Source of the DNA: Hyphomicrobium sp. 12-62-95
Lineage (GTDB): Bacteria; Pseudomonadota; Alphaproteobacteria; Rhizobiales; Hyphomicrobiaceae
Direction of reading: 5' to 3'
Assembly: GCA_002279935.1 (NCBI GenBank)
Contig: NCCZ01000013.1
Location: forward strand, 124,001 to 188,000
Length of the DNA stretch: 64,000 nt
Under the pieces are notes generated by a model. It made no database searches. It had not been told where the DNA came from and saw only the letters and a list, made by a program, of their open reading frames with translations. Positions 42,437 to 50,579 of this stretch are shown here, one piece after another. The position numbers and the translations under genes are program-made. How positions within the stretch are numbered: the first letter of the stretch is position 1; the number at the start of each line of letters is the position of its first letter.

Positions 42437-45400
42437 CTAGTTTTCCTCAACCTCCTGCACCGAGCCCGTCGTGCCCAGCGCCCCTGCGGCGATGAGTTGC
42501 TCGTGCTCGATAAGCGTGCCTGTCACGATATCCTCCAGAACATCTGCCTGCGCAGGCTCAATCGCCACGAGCCGGCCGAGCACGTGCAGAAGGTCGAGCA
42601 AATCGCTGGTGTACTCGGCAAGCCAGTGATCGGGCTGGATGTCGGAGAGCGGCGACGGCGGGCGCCGGTCACCAATGATGGGACGGCGGCGATCCTTCTT
42701 ACGGTAGCTGAACCACTGGTTCAGCACGTTCATGCCGGACACGTCGTAGTCGACCATCGCCTGGCTCACGTTGTCCACATAGCCCGTGCCGACCAACAAG
42801 CGGCGCGCGGCGGAATCGTAGCGCAACGCGTTGGGGAAGTCCTCGGGCGTTGACGGGATCGCGCCCGGTCGGGGAATGGTCGGACCATCCTTGGCCATGC
42901 GTGGTGGCCCCTGCGGCCGGCCGGCGTCCTCGTCCACCATGCGCTCGCCGTAGGTGTGCAACCAGATGACTTCGCGGCCGAGTGCGGCGGCGCGCTCGAA
43001 CAGGTCGGCGTCGGCAGTAATCGGCAAGCGAAGGCCAGGACGCACAAGGTCGGCCTTGAAGCGCGCCGTAAATGCGGGATGCGCCATCACACTCGCAACG
43101 TACGCCATCATATCCTCAGGCGTGATCGTGCGCCCGTAGGCAAGCGTCAGATGAGCGAGGAGCGACGGCTTAATGTTTGAGACCGAGGCCTCGGCATCGC
43201 GCCAGAGCGGATACACGCGGCCGCCCCGATTATTGTAGTGATGCACATCTGGCACTACTCCCGCGACGGTCAAAGACGGACCGGATTTCGGACCGCGATC
43301 TTCAGGAGCAGTCAGATAGACTTGCTGATCACCAAATTCTCTCCACAGCGGAGGACGTGGCTGACTGATGAGCCGCTTATCCGGAATTATCCATCGGCGA
43401 TCAAGCGATCTGGCAGCAAACCGCGTGGCCGCCACGATGTCGGAAGTATCGGCCTGAACGCTCACGCTTCGGTTCTCGTGTTCGCCTAGTCCCTCGTCGA
43501 ATGAACGGTCCAAAGTCCTGTCCCGGTCCGGATGGAAGAGTTCGTCTTTTCTCGATCTAAGCGGTTCCGCTTGCAGGTGACGCCATCTCATGCGGAGGCT
43601 CGGTTCATCGGGCGCAATTACCCAAGTCCGATGAGTCATCACACCAGGGCTCGACCATTCGAATGCATCTTGAACTGCAATACACGCGCCCCATAAGTGG
43701 TCATGGCTCGGGAGGAACGGCTCACGCCACTCGCCAGAACCGTCACTCCATTGAGACGATTTCAGCGACAGCTTCTCCAGCGCTTCGAACTTCACCCGTT
43801 CACGGTGCCCCTCCGGCAGCGCCAGAAATTTGACAACTGCGGGCTTGTCGCGATCCTTGCCCGGCGTCCGCGCGGCCAACACGATGCACACCGGCTGCTG
43901 CACGCCTTGAAAAAGGCGCGTGTTGACCTCCGGCTGGTGTCCCTCAGGCGAGCAGTCGATCACCCAGATCGCACTGCAGTCACGTCGCAAGTCCTCGCGC
44001 ATCTTCTGAAAGCCGGGACCGTTTAGAAAGCCCGACACGGTAATGAAGCAGACGATGCCCGCGCCGTCCTTGTTGCCCCCCACCGCCTCGCGATGACCCG
44101 AGCCGAACACCTTCAGCGTCGCCCACCGCCAGAAATAAACGTAGAGGTTCTTCAAGTGATGGGTGTGCGCGCCGATACCCCACGCGGGCGGCGGCGTCCA
44201 GCAGTCCATCGGAGCGGGGCGGCCGTCGCTCCCATCTTCGATCCAGCCGCCCATGTCGGCCGCTTTATTCTTGTAAGGCGGATTGCCGATCACGACCGTG
44301 ATGGGCTGCTCCCGCTTGATCCGGTTCGCTTCCTTGCGCGAAGCCGCAATCGGCTCCACCATGCTCGAAAACTGCGTCTCCGCCGCATAGGGATCACCCA
44401 ACGTATCGGTGATGTAGAGGTTTGGGATCGGCGGGATCAGCGTGCCGACGAGTGCCTGCATCTCTGCGATGAGCCGCAATTGCGCGACGGCGAAGGGGCC
44501 AAATTGCATCTCGAAGGCGAACATGCGCGAAGCGGCCTTTTCCACTTCCGCCGCGACGGCACCCGCACCCTTGTCCGCCTCCACGCTGCGGGCAATCTGG
44601 CGCAACACGCCGAGCAGATAGGTGCCGGTGCCCACCGCCGGATCGCAGATCGTCACCGACGTATCTGCCAGTCCCTGCTTTTTCTTGAACAGCGACTTAT
44701 CCCGCAGCGCCTCGTCCACCAGCCGCACCATCGCGTCCACCACCTGCGGCGGCGTGTAATAAGAGCCGGTCTGCTTCCTCAGATCGTTGTCGTAGACCTC
44801 AAGAAAATCCTCGTAGAAATAAAGCCACGCATCGGCATCGCCCTTGGACACAAGGTTCCAATCGACTTCATTGAGCACACGCCGCAGCGTATCGAGCGCT
44901 GACTTGAGCGCTGTCTTGACGTTCTCGTCATCCACCAACAAACGCAGCGCCGTTCCGATCAGGCCGCTGGTCTTTCGCAATTCCACGGCTGCGTGATCGA
45001 GCCCATCGGCAAGATCGATCTTGCGCACGCGCGCGACGAGCAGGCCGAAGGTGATCGCCTGCGCGTAGCCGTCGGCGAACTGCTTGTTGGTCGCTTCCGG
45101 AAACAACAGGTTGCGCCAGTCTTTCGCGAGCGACGTGAGCCCGGGGTTGCCTTGCTCCAGCTCCTCGGCCACCTCCTCGCGCAGTAGTCGGCACAGACGC
45201 GCGGCAATACCGGCGAGCTGCTTGGCCGTGCGCGGCGCGATCGGCTCCCACGCGAGGAAGTCGGTAAGCAGGCCGAGCAACGTCGGCGGGGCGGTCAGTT
45301 TCGACCCAGACTTCTCGATATCGCCTTCAAGCGCCACCGACGCTTTGAGTTCGCCGTCCTGCCACAGCGTGAAGCCATTGCCGTCCGTGTAGATGAGATT

Positions 45401-45739
45401 GGGCAGCGTCTTGAGTTTCTGCCACTGCTTCTTGTCGTGTTCGTCGGTAAACCGGCGTGGATCGAACCCTTTGCCCGGCGCCTTGACCTCAATGAAGCCG
45501 CAGAGCGCATTGCGCACCGAGACGGCGTAGTCGGGCCGCGAGGCCAAATGAGCAAGGGTCGTTTCGCCTACGAGCTTGACAGTGTTCTTGCGGTGACCCG
45601 CCAATTCCGCCAACTGCAAAATGAGTGTTTCGAGTGGCGCGCGGAGTTGGTCTTCCGGCGCACCCGTCACGGCTGCATTTGCGAGCTTACCCTTTGCTGA
45701 AGCGCCAAATTCAGAAATAAATTCTTTAAGATCGGCCAT
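42437..45739 (-). CDS. Single-chain restriction-modification enzyme (nuclease-methylase, type ISP-like C-terminus)
   Basis: The 1,100-residue product has an N-terminal nuclease-like domain (PDYAVSVRNALCGFIEVKAP, residues 68-87: a PD-(D/E)xK pattern with D, E and K). It then has helical linker and an N6-adenine methylase core with PAVGTGTYLLGV (SAM motif I, near 367) and GNPPYKN (motif IV, near 484). The C-terminal third with LNQWFSYRKKDRRRPI and DIQPDHWLAEYTSDLLDLL is like the target-recognition region of type ISP enzymes. No helicase domain is present between nuclease and methylase, so it is closer to a type IIG layout. No separate restriction or specificity gene is needed. Confidence 0.85.
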   Translation of the reverse strand: MADLKEFISEFGASAKGKLANAAVTGAPEDQLRAPLETLILQLAELAGHRKNTVKLVGETTLAHLASRPDYAVSVRNALCGFIEVKAPGKGFDPRRFTDEHDKKQWQKLKTLPNLIYTDGNGFTLWQDGELKASVALEGDIEKSGSKLTAPPTLLGLLTDFLAWEPIAPRTAKQLAGIAARLCRLLREEVAEELEQGNPGLTSLAKDWRNLLFPEATNKQFADGYAQAITFGLLVARVRKIDLADGLDHAAVELRKTSGLIGTALRLLVDDENVKTALKSALDTLRRVLNEVDWNLVSKGDADAWLYFYEDFLEVYDNDLRKQTGSYYTPPQVVDAMVRLVDEALRDKSLFKKKQGLADTSVTICDPAVGTGTYLLGVLRQIARSVEADKGAGAVAAEVEKAASRMFAFEMQFGPFAVAQLRLIAEMQALVGTLIPPIPNLYITDTLGDPYAAETQFSSMVEPIAASRKEANRIKREQPITVVIGNPPYKNKAADMGGWIEDGSDGRPAPMDCWTPPPAWGIGAHTHHLKNLYVYFWRWATLKVFGSGHREAVGGNKDGAGIVCFITVSGFLNGPGFQKMREDLRRDCSAIWVIDCSPEGHQPEVNTRLFQGVQQPVCIVLAARTPGKDRDKPAVVKFLALPEGHRERVKFEALEKLSLKSSQWSDGSGEWREPFLPSHDHLWGACIAVQDAFEWSSPGVMTHRTWVIAPDEPSLRMRWRHLQAEPLRSRKDELFHPDRDRTLDRSFDEGLGEHENRSVSVQADTSDIVAATRFAARSLDRRWIIPDKRLISQPRPPLWREFGDQQVYLTAPEDRGPKSGPSLTVAGVVPDVHHYNNRGGRVYPLWRDAEASVSNIKPSLLAHLTLAYGRTITPEDMMAYVASVMAHPAFTARFKADLVRPGLRLPITADADLFERAAALGREVIWLHTYGERMVDEDAGRPQGPPRMAKDGPTIPRPGAIPSTPEDFPNALRYDSAARRLLVGTGYVDNVSQAMVDYDVSGMNVLNQWFSYRKKDRRRPIIGDRRPPSPLSDIQPDHWLAEYTSDLLDLLHVLGRLVAIEPAQADVLEDIVTGTLIEHEQLIAAGALGTTGSVQEVEEN

Positions 45740-46018
45740 TCCCGCCCCATCACTGGATGAGCCCTAGCTATCGGCCAGCCGCTTGACAGGTCAATACTGT
45801 TTGTCTTTTTGCCCCCCCTTGGTGCCGTTTTCGGACGACCCACGCGCCTTTCGACCGTGACTTCGGCACCCCCCAACTTTCGAACAGCCCCAAGCGCCAC
45901 ATCCCCCTTCCCCCACGCCCCGCCGCTCACTTTGTACACCTGATCCCACCCCCCGCACGCCAGGGCCCCCGACTCCGTGTATCTTGCCGAAAACGGCATG
46001 TGACGGCGGGGGATATTC
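45740..46018. other. Intergenic region with first copy of a diverged 70-bp repeat
   Basis: No gene is supported. At 45870-45939 lies a C-rich segment with ACTTTCGAACAG and CCAAGCGCCA that recurs at 46890-46960. It must also hold the promoters of the leftward restriction-modification gene and the rightward DUF4239 gene. Confidence 0.5.
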
Positions 46019-46825
46019 ATGGACGTTCTTGCGCAATTGGCCGCTTGGAGCCTGATCGCATTCGGGCTCCTCCTCTTTGCCACGCAAGTCGCGGCGCGCG
46101 AGATGGGCTATTGGCTCGGACAGCGGCACAGCGTGCTCCGGGGCACCGGGGACGCAGAGGGCGTCGGCCTGATCACCACCGGAATGGTCGGGCTCTTGGG
46201 CTTCGTGCTGGCGCTCATGCTGTCGTTCGGCGGCACCCGCTTTGACGAGCGCCGCCAGGGAACATTGAACGAGGCGAATGCCATCGGCACGGCGTGGCTG
46301 CGCGCCCAGGCGTTGGACCATCCCAGCAGCGCACAAATCGCGACCCTGCTGAAGGACTATGTTGCGGTCAGGCGCGACTACATCCAGGCCGACCGGGATC
46401 CATCGCAACTGAACGAAATCAATCAGCGCTCGGCGAAGTTGCAGCAGGACATCTGGTTGGAACTGACAAAAGTGGTTCGCGAGCGGCCCGATCCCGCCTC
46501 CGTCGCGCTCATGTCGGCGCTCAACGAGGTCTTCGACATGGCAACGTCCGAGCGGTTCGCCCATGACAACAGAATTCCACAGAACTTGTTTTGGCTGCTC
46601 ATGGTTCTGGCCCATCTCTCGATGGGCGCGATCGGCTATCAACTGGGGTTGAAGGGCCAACGGGCTCACGTGATGGCAAGCCTGCTGACCGCGGTGTGGA
46701 CGGCGGTGATCGTGGTCATCCTGGATTTGAGCGCGCCGCGCCTGGGCGCGATCCGCACCAGCGTGGACGTGTACGACTGGGTTCTGGAGGACATGAACGG
46801 GCCGGCGCCGGAGGGACGCAAGTAG
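46019..46825 (+). CDS. DUF4239 (bestrophin-like) membrane protein
   Basis: The 268-residue product has membrane segments near residues 8-24, 50-70, 185-205 and 215-235, and the family sequence GLITTGMVGLLGFVLALMLSF followed by RRQGTLNEANAIGTAWLRAQ. DUF4239 proteins are predicted channel-like membrane proteins of unknown activity. Confidence 0.85.
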   Translation: MDVLAQLAAWSLIAFGLLLFATQVAAREMGYWLGQRHSVLRGTGDAEGVGLITTGMVGLLGFVLALMLSFGGTRFDERRQGTLNEANAIGTAWLRAQALDHPSSAQIATLLKDYVAVRRDYIQADRDPSQLNEINQRSAKLQQDIWLELTKVVRERPDPASVALMSALNEVFDMATSERFAHDNRIPQNLFWLLMVLAHLSMGAIGYQLGLKGQRAHVMASLLTAVWTAVIVVILDLSAPRLGAIRTSVDVYDWVLEDMNGPAPEGRK

Positions 46826-46889
46826 GCACGCGCGCGCCAGACCATAAGGCCCGCGCGAAACCCGTATTCCAAGCCGCTCCGCGAGGCCC

Positions 46890-46960
46890 TCCCCCCACTT
46901 TCGAACAGGTCCAAGCGCCATATCCGCCCTTGGCACCCGGGCCGCCGGTCCCTATGTTCA
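46890..46960. repeat. Second copy of the diverged 70-bp repeat
   Basis: Shares CCCCCCACTTTCGAACAG, CCAAGCGCCA and GCCGCCG-type blocks in the same order and spacing as 45870-45939, ending about 30 bases before the ATG of the cysteine hydrolase. Confidence 0.55.
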
Positions 46961-46990
46961 CGCGTCCGCACCCCCACCAATGGAGCCTTG

Positions 46991-47587
46991 ATGTCGAGCC
47001 CCACACTCCGCACGCTTCTGCAGCTCCCGTCCGAACCAGCCCCGCTCTCCAAGTCGGCGCTGATCCTGATCGACTGCCAGCAGACCTACCGCGAAGGCAT
47101 CATGCAGCTCGAAGGCGTCGAACCGGCCCTTGCCGAGTGCGCGACGCTGCTCGCCCGCGCCCGCGCCGCCGGCACGCCCGTCATCCACATCCAGCACGAC
47201 GCCGGCGTCGGCTCGCCCTATGACGTCACCGCCCCCATCGGCCAGATCGCCGACACGGTGGCGCCCCGCACGAACGAAAAGGTCATCACCAAAAAGCTGC
47301 CGTCGTCTTTCGAAGGCACCGACCTCGACGCCGAATTGAAGCGCCTCGGCGTCACCGATCTCGTGCTCGCCGGTTTCATGACGCACGTGTGTATTAACTC
47401 GACAGCCCGCGCGGCCTTCAACCACGGCTACCGGCCGACCGTCGTCGCCGCCGGCACCGCCACGCGCTCCATCCCCGATCCGACCGGCGGAGACGTGCCG
47501 GCCGCAGCCCTCCACACCGCATCGCTGGCAGCACTCTCCGATATCTTCGCCATCGTCGTCCCCGACCAGACCAAGGTGCCCACATGA
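46991..47587 (+). CDS. Isochorismatase-family cysteine hydrolase
   Basis: The 198-residue product has the catalytic triad of the family: Asp in ALILIDCQQTY (near residue 28), Lys in ITKKLPSSF (near 103) and Cys in GFMTHVCINSTARAA (near 136), with a cis-peptide-type G-F/M-T stretch before it. The substrate is unknown (nicotinamide, carbamoyl or related amide compounds are hydrolysed by relatives). GGAG precedes ATG 46991. The stop overlaps the DUF779 start by 4 bases. Confidence 0.9.
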   Translation: MSSPTLRTLLQLPSEPAPLSKSALILIDCQQTYREGIMQLEGVEPALAECATLLARARAAGTPVIHIQHDAGVGSPYDVTAPIGQIADTVAPRTNEKVITKKLPSSFEGTDLDAELKRLGVTDLVLAGFMTHVCINSTARAAFNHGYRPTVVAAGTATRSIPDPTGGDVPAAALHTASLAALSDIFAIVVPDQTKVPT

Positions 47588-47988
47588 CCGAACCCGTCCT
47601 GCGCGTCACCGTCACCGACGAAGCGCTCGCCATGATCCGCAAGATCGAAGCGATGCACGGGCCGCTGATGTTCCACCAGTCCGGCGGCTGCTGCGACGGC
47701 TCAGCCCCCATGTGCTACCCGCGCCATGATTTCAAAGTCGGCGCGCAGGATATCTTCCTCGGCGAAATCGGCGGCCATCCGTTCTACATGGGCCGCCAGC
47801 AGTTCGAGTATTGGCAGGACACGCATCTCATCATCGATGTCGTCCCCGGCCGCGGCTCGGGCTTCTCGCTCGAAGCGCCCGAAGGCGTGCGCTTCCTGAC
47901 CCGCAGCCGCGTCTATACGGAGGCCGAGTTCGAAGTGCTGGGCCGCATGGGTCCGCCGCCCACGGGCGTCGATCGCCCAGCGGCGTGA
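47584..47988 (+). CDS. DUF779 protein
   Basis: The 134-residue product has the family signature FHQSGGCCDGSAPMCYP (three cysteines, possible metal site) and DVVPGRGSGFSLEAPEGVRFLTRSR in its second half. DUF779 genes are often found beside aldehyde dehydrogenase genes of the type at 40437-41957. Here the gene is coupled by an ATGA overlap to the cysteine hydrolase instead. Function unproven. Confidence 0.9.
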   Translation: MTEPVLRVTVTDEALAMIRKIEAMHGPLMFHQSGGCCDGSAPMCYPRHDFKVGAQDIFLGEIGGHPFYMGRQQFEYWQDTHLIIDVVPGRGSGFSLEAPEGVRFLTRSRVYTEAEFEVLGRMGPPPTGVDRPAA

Positions 47989-48015
47989 TCCGGCTTTTCC
48001 TGCATAAGATTTGAG

Positions 48016-48045
48016 CAAAGCGCTGGCGCTCGCGTCAGCGCTTTG
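48016..48045 (+). terminator. Hairpin after the DUF779 gene, possible terminator
   Basis: CAAAGCGCTG and CAGCGCTTTG form a perfect 10-bp stem around GCGCTCGCGT. There is no real T-run, so termination may be partial. Confidence 0.5.
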
Positions 48046-48089
48046 TCGTGTGTGGGGAAAATTCCCTGCAATAACAGCGGCGTTTACTT

Positions 48090-48105
48090 TGGCATGGTCG
48101 CTGCA
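48090..48105 (+). promoter_or_regulatory. Sigma-54 promoter of the guanidine operon
   Basis: TGGCATGGTCGCTGCA has GG at 48091-48092 and GC at 48103-48104, exactly the -24/-12 spacing of sigma-54 promoters (consensus TGGCAC-N5-TTGCA). Transcription would start near 48116, about ten bases before the conserved core of the riboswitch. This fits control by nitrogen status through an NtrC-type activator; no activator sites were identified by eye. Confidence 0.7.
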
Positions 48106-48119
48106 ATGCACCATGCATA

Positions 48120-48245
48120 ATGCATCTAGGGTTCCGGCCGTGTTGGCGTCAGCGCGGTGCCTGGTCCAAGAGATGCGCTCCCGGTTGAAGCGCGCGTTGA
48201 GCGCCTCATCCGGAGCCACGGCGGGACAAAAGCCCGGGAGACCTG
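48120..48245 (+). ncRNA. Guanidine-I (ykkC class) riboswitch
   Basis: The three invariant blocks of the ykkC aptamer occur in order: CTAGGGTTCCGG at 48126-48137, CTGGTCCAAGAGA at 48161-48173 and ACGGCGGGACAAAAGCCCG at 48218-48236, followed by GGAGA. GC-rich stems lie between them. The class binds guanidinium and turns on transport, detoxification or carboxylation genes. The following 130 bases to the first ATG hold the expression platform, whose mechanism I could not settle: no clear terminator with a T-run is seen, and GGAGA before the ATG could be sequestered. Confidence 0.93.
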
Positions 48246-48377
48246 TACCGCGAGAAGCTTCGGCTTTCGGACGGACGGCCTCCGCGACGCGCTTTTCGTC
48301 CCAGCGCTTTTCAGGCCCTCAGTCCGATCTTCGTTGCCCTCCGGTTGAATGCCAACGGTGGTGACAAGGAGATCCCC

Positions 48378-49457
48378 ATGACGATCAGCCGTTCCTCGAA
48401 ACTGAGCTTTGGCCTCGCGGCGCTCGCTGCAATGGCGCTGCCCGTCGCGACGCCAGCGTCCGCCGAGCCGAAGAAGGAATTCAACGTCTGCTGGACGATC
48501 TACGCCGGCTGGATGCCCTGGGGCTACGCCTCCGACACGGGCATCGTGAAGAAGTGGGCCGACAAGTACGGCATCAAGATTAACGTCACCCAGGTCGGCG
48601 ACTACGTCGAGTGCATCAACCAATTCACCGCCGGCAAATTCGACGCCGCCACCTCCACCACCATGGACGCCCTCGCCATCCCCTCCGTCGGCGGCGTCGA
48701 CACAACGATTTTGATCGCTGGCGACTACTCCAACGGCAACGACGGCCTCATCCTCAAAGGCAAAACCAAACTCGAAGATATCAAAGGCCAGAAGGTCAAC
48801 CTACTGGAACTGTCTGTTTCGCATTACTTTTTAGCCCGCGCACTTGGCACCGTCGGCCTCACCGAAAAAGACATCACCATCGTCAACACCACCGACGCCG
48901 ACTGGGTCTCCGCCTACAAAACCGGCGACGTCTCCGCCATCGTCGCGTGGAACCCCATGCTCGCCGACATTGATGCTGAGAAGGACGCGAACCTCGTCAT
49001 CACGTCGGAGAAATTCCCCGGCGAAATCGTCGACGCGATGATCACCAACACGGCCATGCTGAAGGAGAACCCCGACTTCGGCAAAGCCATGACGGGCGCG
49101 TGGTTCGAAGTCATCGGCGTGACATACGATCAAGGCGACACGGGCAAGGCCGCGCGCGAAGCGATGGGCAAGGCGTCGGGCACAGATCTCGCTGGCTTTG
49201 ACGCGCAGCTCGCCACCACCAAGCTCTTCGTGACGCCGAAGGAAGCCGTCGAGTTTCTGGCCGATGCCAAGAACAACGAGCGCTTCGACTATGTGCGCAA
49301 GTTCTCCTTCGAAAAGGGCCTCTACGGCCAGGGCGCCAAGAGCGTCGATGATATCGGCATCGAGTTCGCCGACGGCACGGTGCTGGGCTCCAAGGACAAC
49401 ATCAAGCTCCGCTTCACCGCCGAGTTCAAGAAGCTCGCCGCCGACGGCAAGCTCTAA
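48378..49457 (+). CDS. ABC transporter substrate-binding protein, probably for guanidine
   Basis: The 359-residue product has a signal peptide (MTISRSSKLSFGLAALAAMA, cleavage after ASA near residue 30) and a periplasmic NitT/TauT-type binding fold: FNVCWTIYAGWMPWGYASDT, then QFTAGKFDAATSTTMDALAI, then WNPMLADIDAEKDA. It matches the binding proteins found with urea/guanidine carboxylases and usually named 'urea ABC transporter'. The riboswitch upstream points to guanidine or a guanidine compound as ligand. AAGGAG precedes ATG 48378. It is the first gene of the operon. Confidence 0.9.
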   Translation: MTISRSSKLSFGLAALAAMALPVATPASAEPKKEFNVCWTIYAGWMPWGYASDTGIVKKWADKYGIKINVTQVGDYVECINQFTAGKFDAATSTTMDALAIPSVGGVDTTILIAGDYSNGNDGLILKGKTKLEDIKGQKVNLLELSVSHYFLARALGTVGLTEKDITIVNTTDADWVSAYKTGDVSAIVAWNPMLADIDAEKDANLVITSEKFPGEIVDAMITNTAMLKENPDFGKAMTGAWFEVIGVTYDQGDTGKAAREAMGKASGTDLAGFDAQLATTKLFVTPKEAVEFLADAKNNERFDYVRKFSFEKGLYGQGAKSVDDIGIEFADGTVLGSKDNIKLRFTAEFKKLAADGKL

Positions 49458-49532
49458 GCATCTCAATCCGGCGCGGGGCGATTGTGCTCCGCGCCGGTCT
49501 CCCTCACCACCACACGATGCATGAGGTCCGCC

Positions 49533-50579
49533 ATGCCCTCCAACTTCACCTCGCTCCCCATCGTCGATGTCAGCGGGCTTTACTCCCCCGACTGGAAGGC
49601 GCGCCAAGCCGTCGCCGATGCGATGGGCGCGGCATCGCGCGACTCAGGCTTCCTCTACATCGTCGGCCACCCGATCAAACCCGAAACGCGCGAACGCCTG
49701 CTTGCCACCACCAAAGCCTTCTTCGCCCGCTCCACCGACGAGAAAATGAAAGCCTACATCGGCCTCTCCAAATCGCACTCCGGCTACGTTCCCCCCGGCG
49801 AGGAGGTCTTCTACGGCCAGAAGCCCGACCGCAAGGAAGCCTTCGACGTCTCCCTCGACGTGCCCGAAGACGACCCCGACGTGCTCTCCGGCAAGACTCC
49901 AATGCTGGGCCCCGTGCAGTGGCCCGACGACGCCGAATTCAAGGCCGCCGTCAGCGCCTACTATGCCGACGTCGCATCGCTCGCCCGCACCCTCTTTCGC
50001 GGCTTCGCCCTAGCCCTCGAACTCCCCGAAACCTACTTCGAAAGCTTCCTCAAAAAGCCGCCGAGCCAGCTCCGCCTCATCCACTACCCCTTTGCGGCCG
50101 ACGCTCCCGCTGACGAACCCGGTATCGGCGCCCACACCGATTACGAGTGCTTCACAATCCTCTGGCCGACAGCGCCCGGTCTGGAAGTCATGAATGGCGC
50201 CGGTGAATGGATTGACGCGCCGCCGATCGACAATGGCTTCATCATCAACATCGGCGACATGCTGGAGGCCTGGACCAACGGCACATTCGTCGCCACGTCC
50301 CACCGCGTGCGCAAGGTCAAGGAAGAGCGCTACTCGTTCCCTTACTTTGCCGCCTGCGACTATCACACCGTGGTGAAGCCCCTGCCGCAGTTCGTCCCCG
50401 CCGGCACCAAACCGAAGTTCGAACCCCTCGTCGCCGGCGATCATCTCCTCGCGCAAACCGCGCAGACCTTCCAATACCTCAAGACGCGCATCGCGAACGG
50501 CACCTTCACGCTGCCCGAAGGCGCGCGCAAATTGTCGAGCTTCGGCCAGGAAGCCATCCACGCGAGCGGCACGCAATGA
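49533..50579 (+). CDS. 2-oxoglutarate/Fe(II) oxygenase (isopenicillin N synthase family)
   Basis: The 348-residue product has the family N-terminal part (LPIVDVSGLYSPDWKARQAV) and the iron ligands His201 and Asp203 in GAHTDYE and His257 in ATSHRV, with Arg266 and Ser268 in ERYSFPYF for 2-oxoglutarate. It is complete, and the start ATG 49533 has GAGG before it. It overlaps the next gene by 4 bases and lies between the transporter genes. The usual guanidine operon does not require an oxygenase. Oxidizing the carbon next to a guanidino nitrogen would release free guanidine, so a role in using alkylguanidines is plausible; the substrate is unknown. Confidence 0.88.
   Translation: MPSNFTSLPIVDVSGLYSPDWKARQAVADAMGAASRDSGFLYIVGHPIKPETRERLLATTKAFFARSTDEKMKAYIGLSKSHSGYVPPGEEVFYGQKPDRKEAFDVSLDVPEDDPDVLSGKTPMLGPVQWPDDAEFKAAVSAYYADVASLARTLFRGFALALELPETYFESFLKKPPSQLRLIHYPFAADAPADEPGIGAHTDYECFTILWPTAPGLEVMNGAGEWIDAPPIDNGFIINIGDMLEAWTNGTFVATSHRVRKVKEERYSFPYFAACDYHTVVKPLPQFVPAGTKPKFEPLVAGDHLLAQTAQTFQYLKTRIANGTFTLPEGARKLSSFGQEAIHASGTQ

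Noticed and set aside
45791..46936. 381-residue minus-strand frame over the DUF4239 gene
   Set aside because: No domain, H/R/Q-rich, and opposite to a recognisable membrane protein gene.
48126..48623. 165-residue minus-strand frame over the leader of the guanidine operon
   Set aside because: It covers the conserved riboswitch blocks and the start of the binding-protein gene; the RNA explanation accounts for the conservation.
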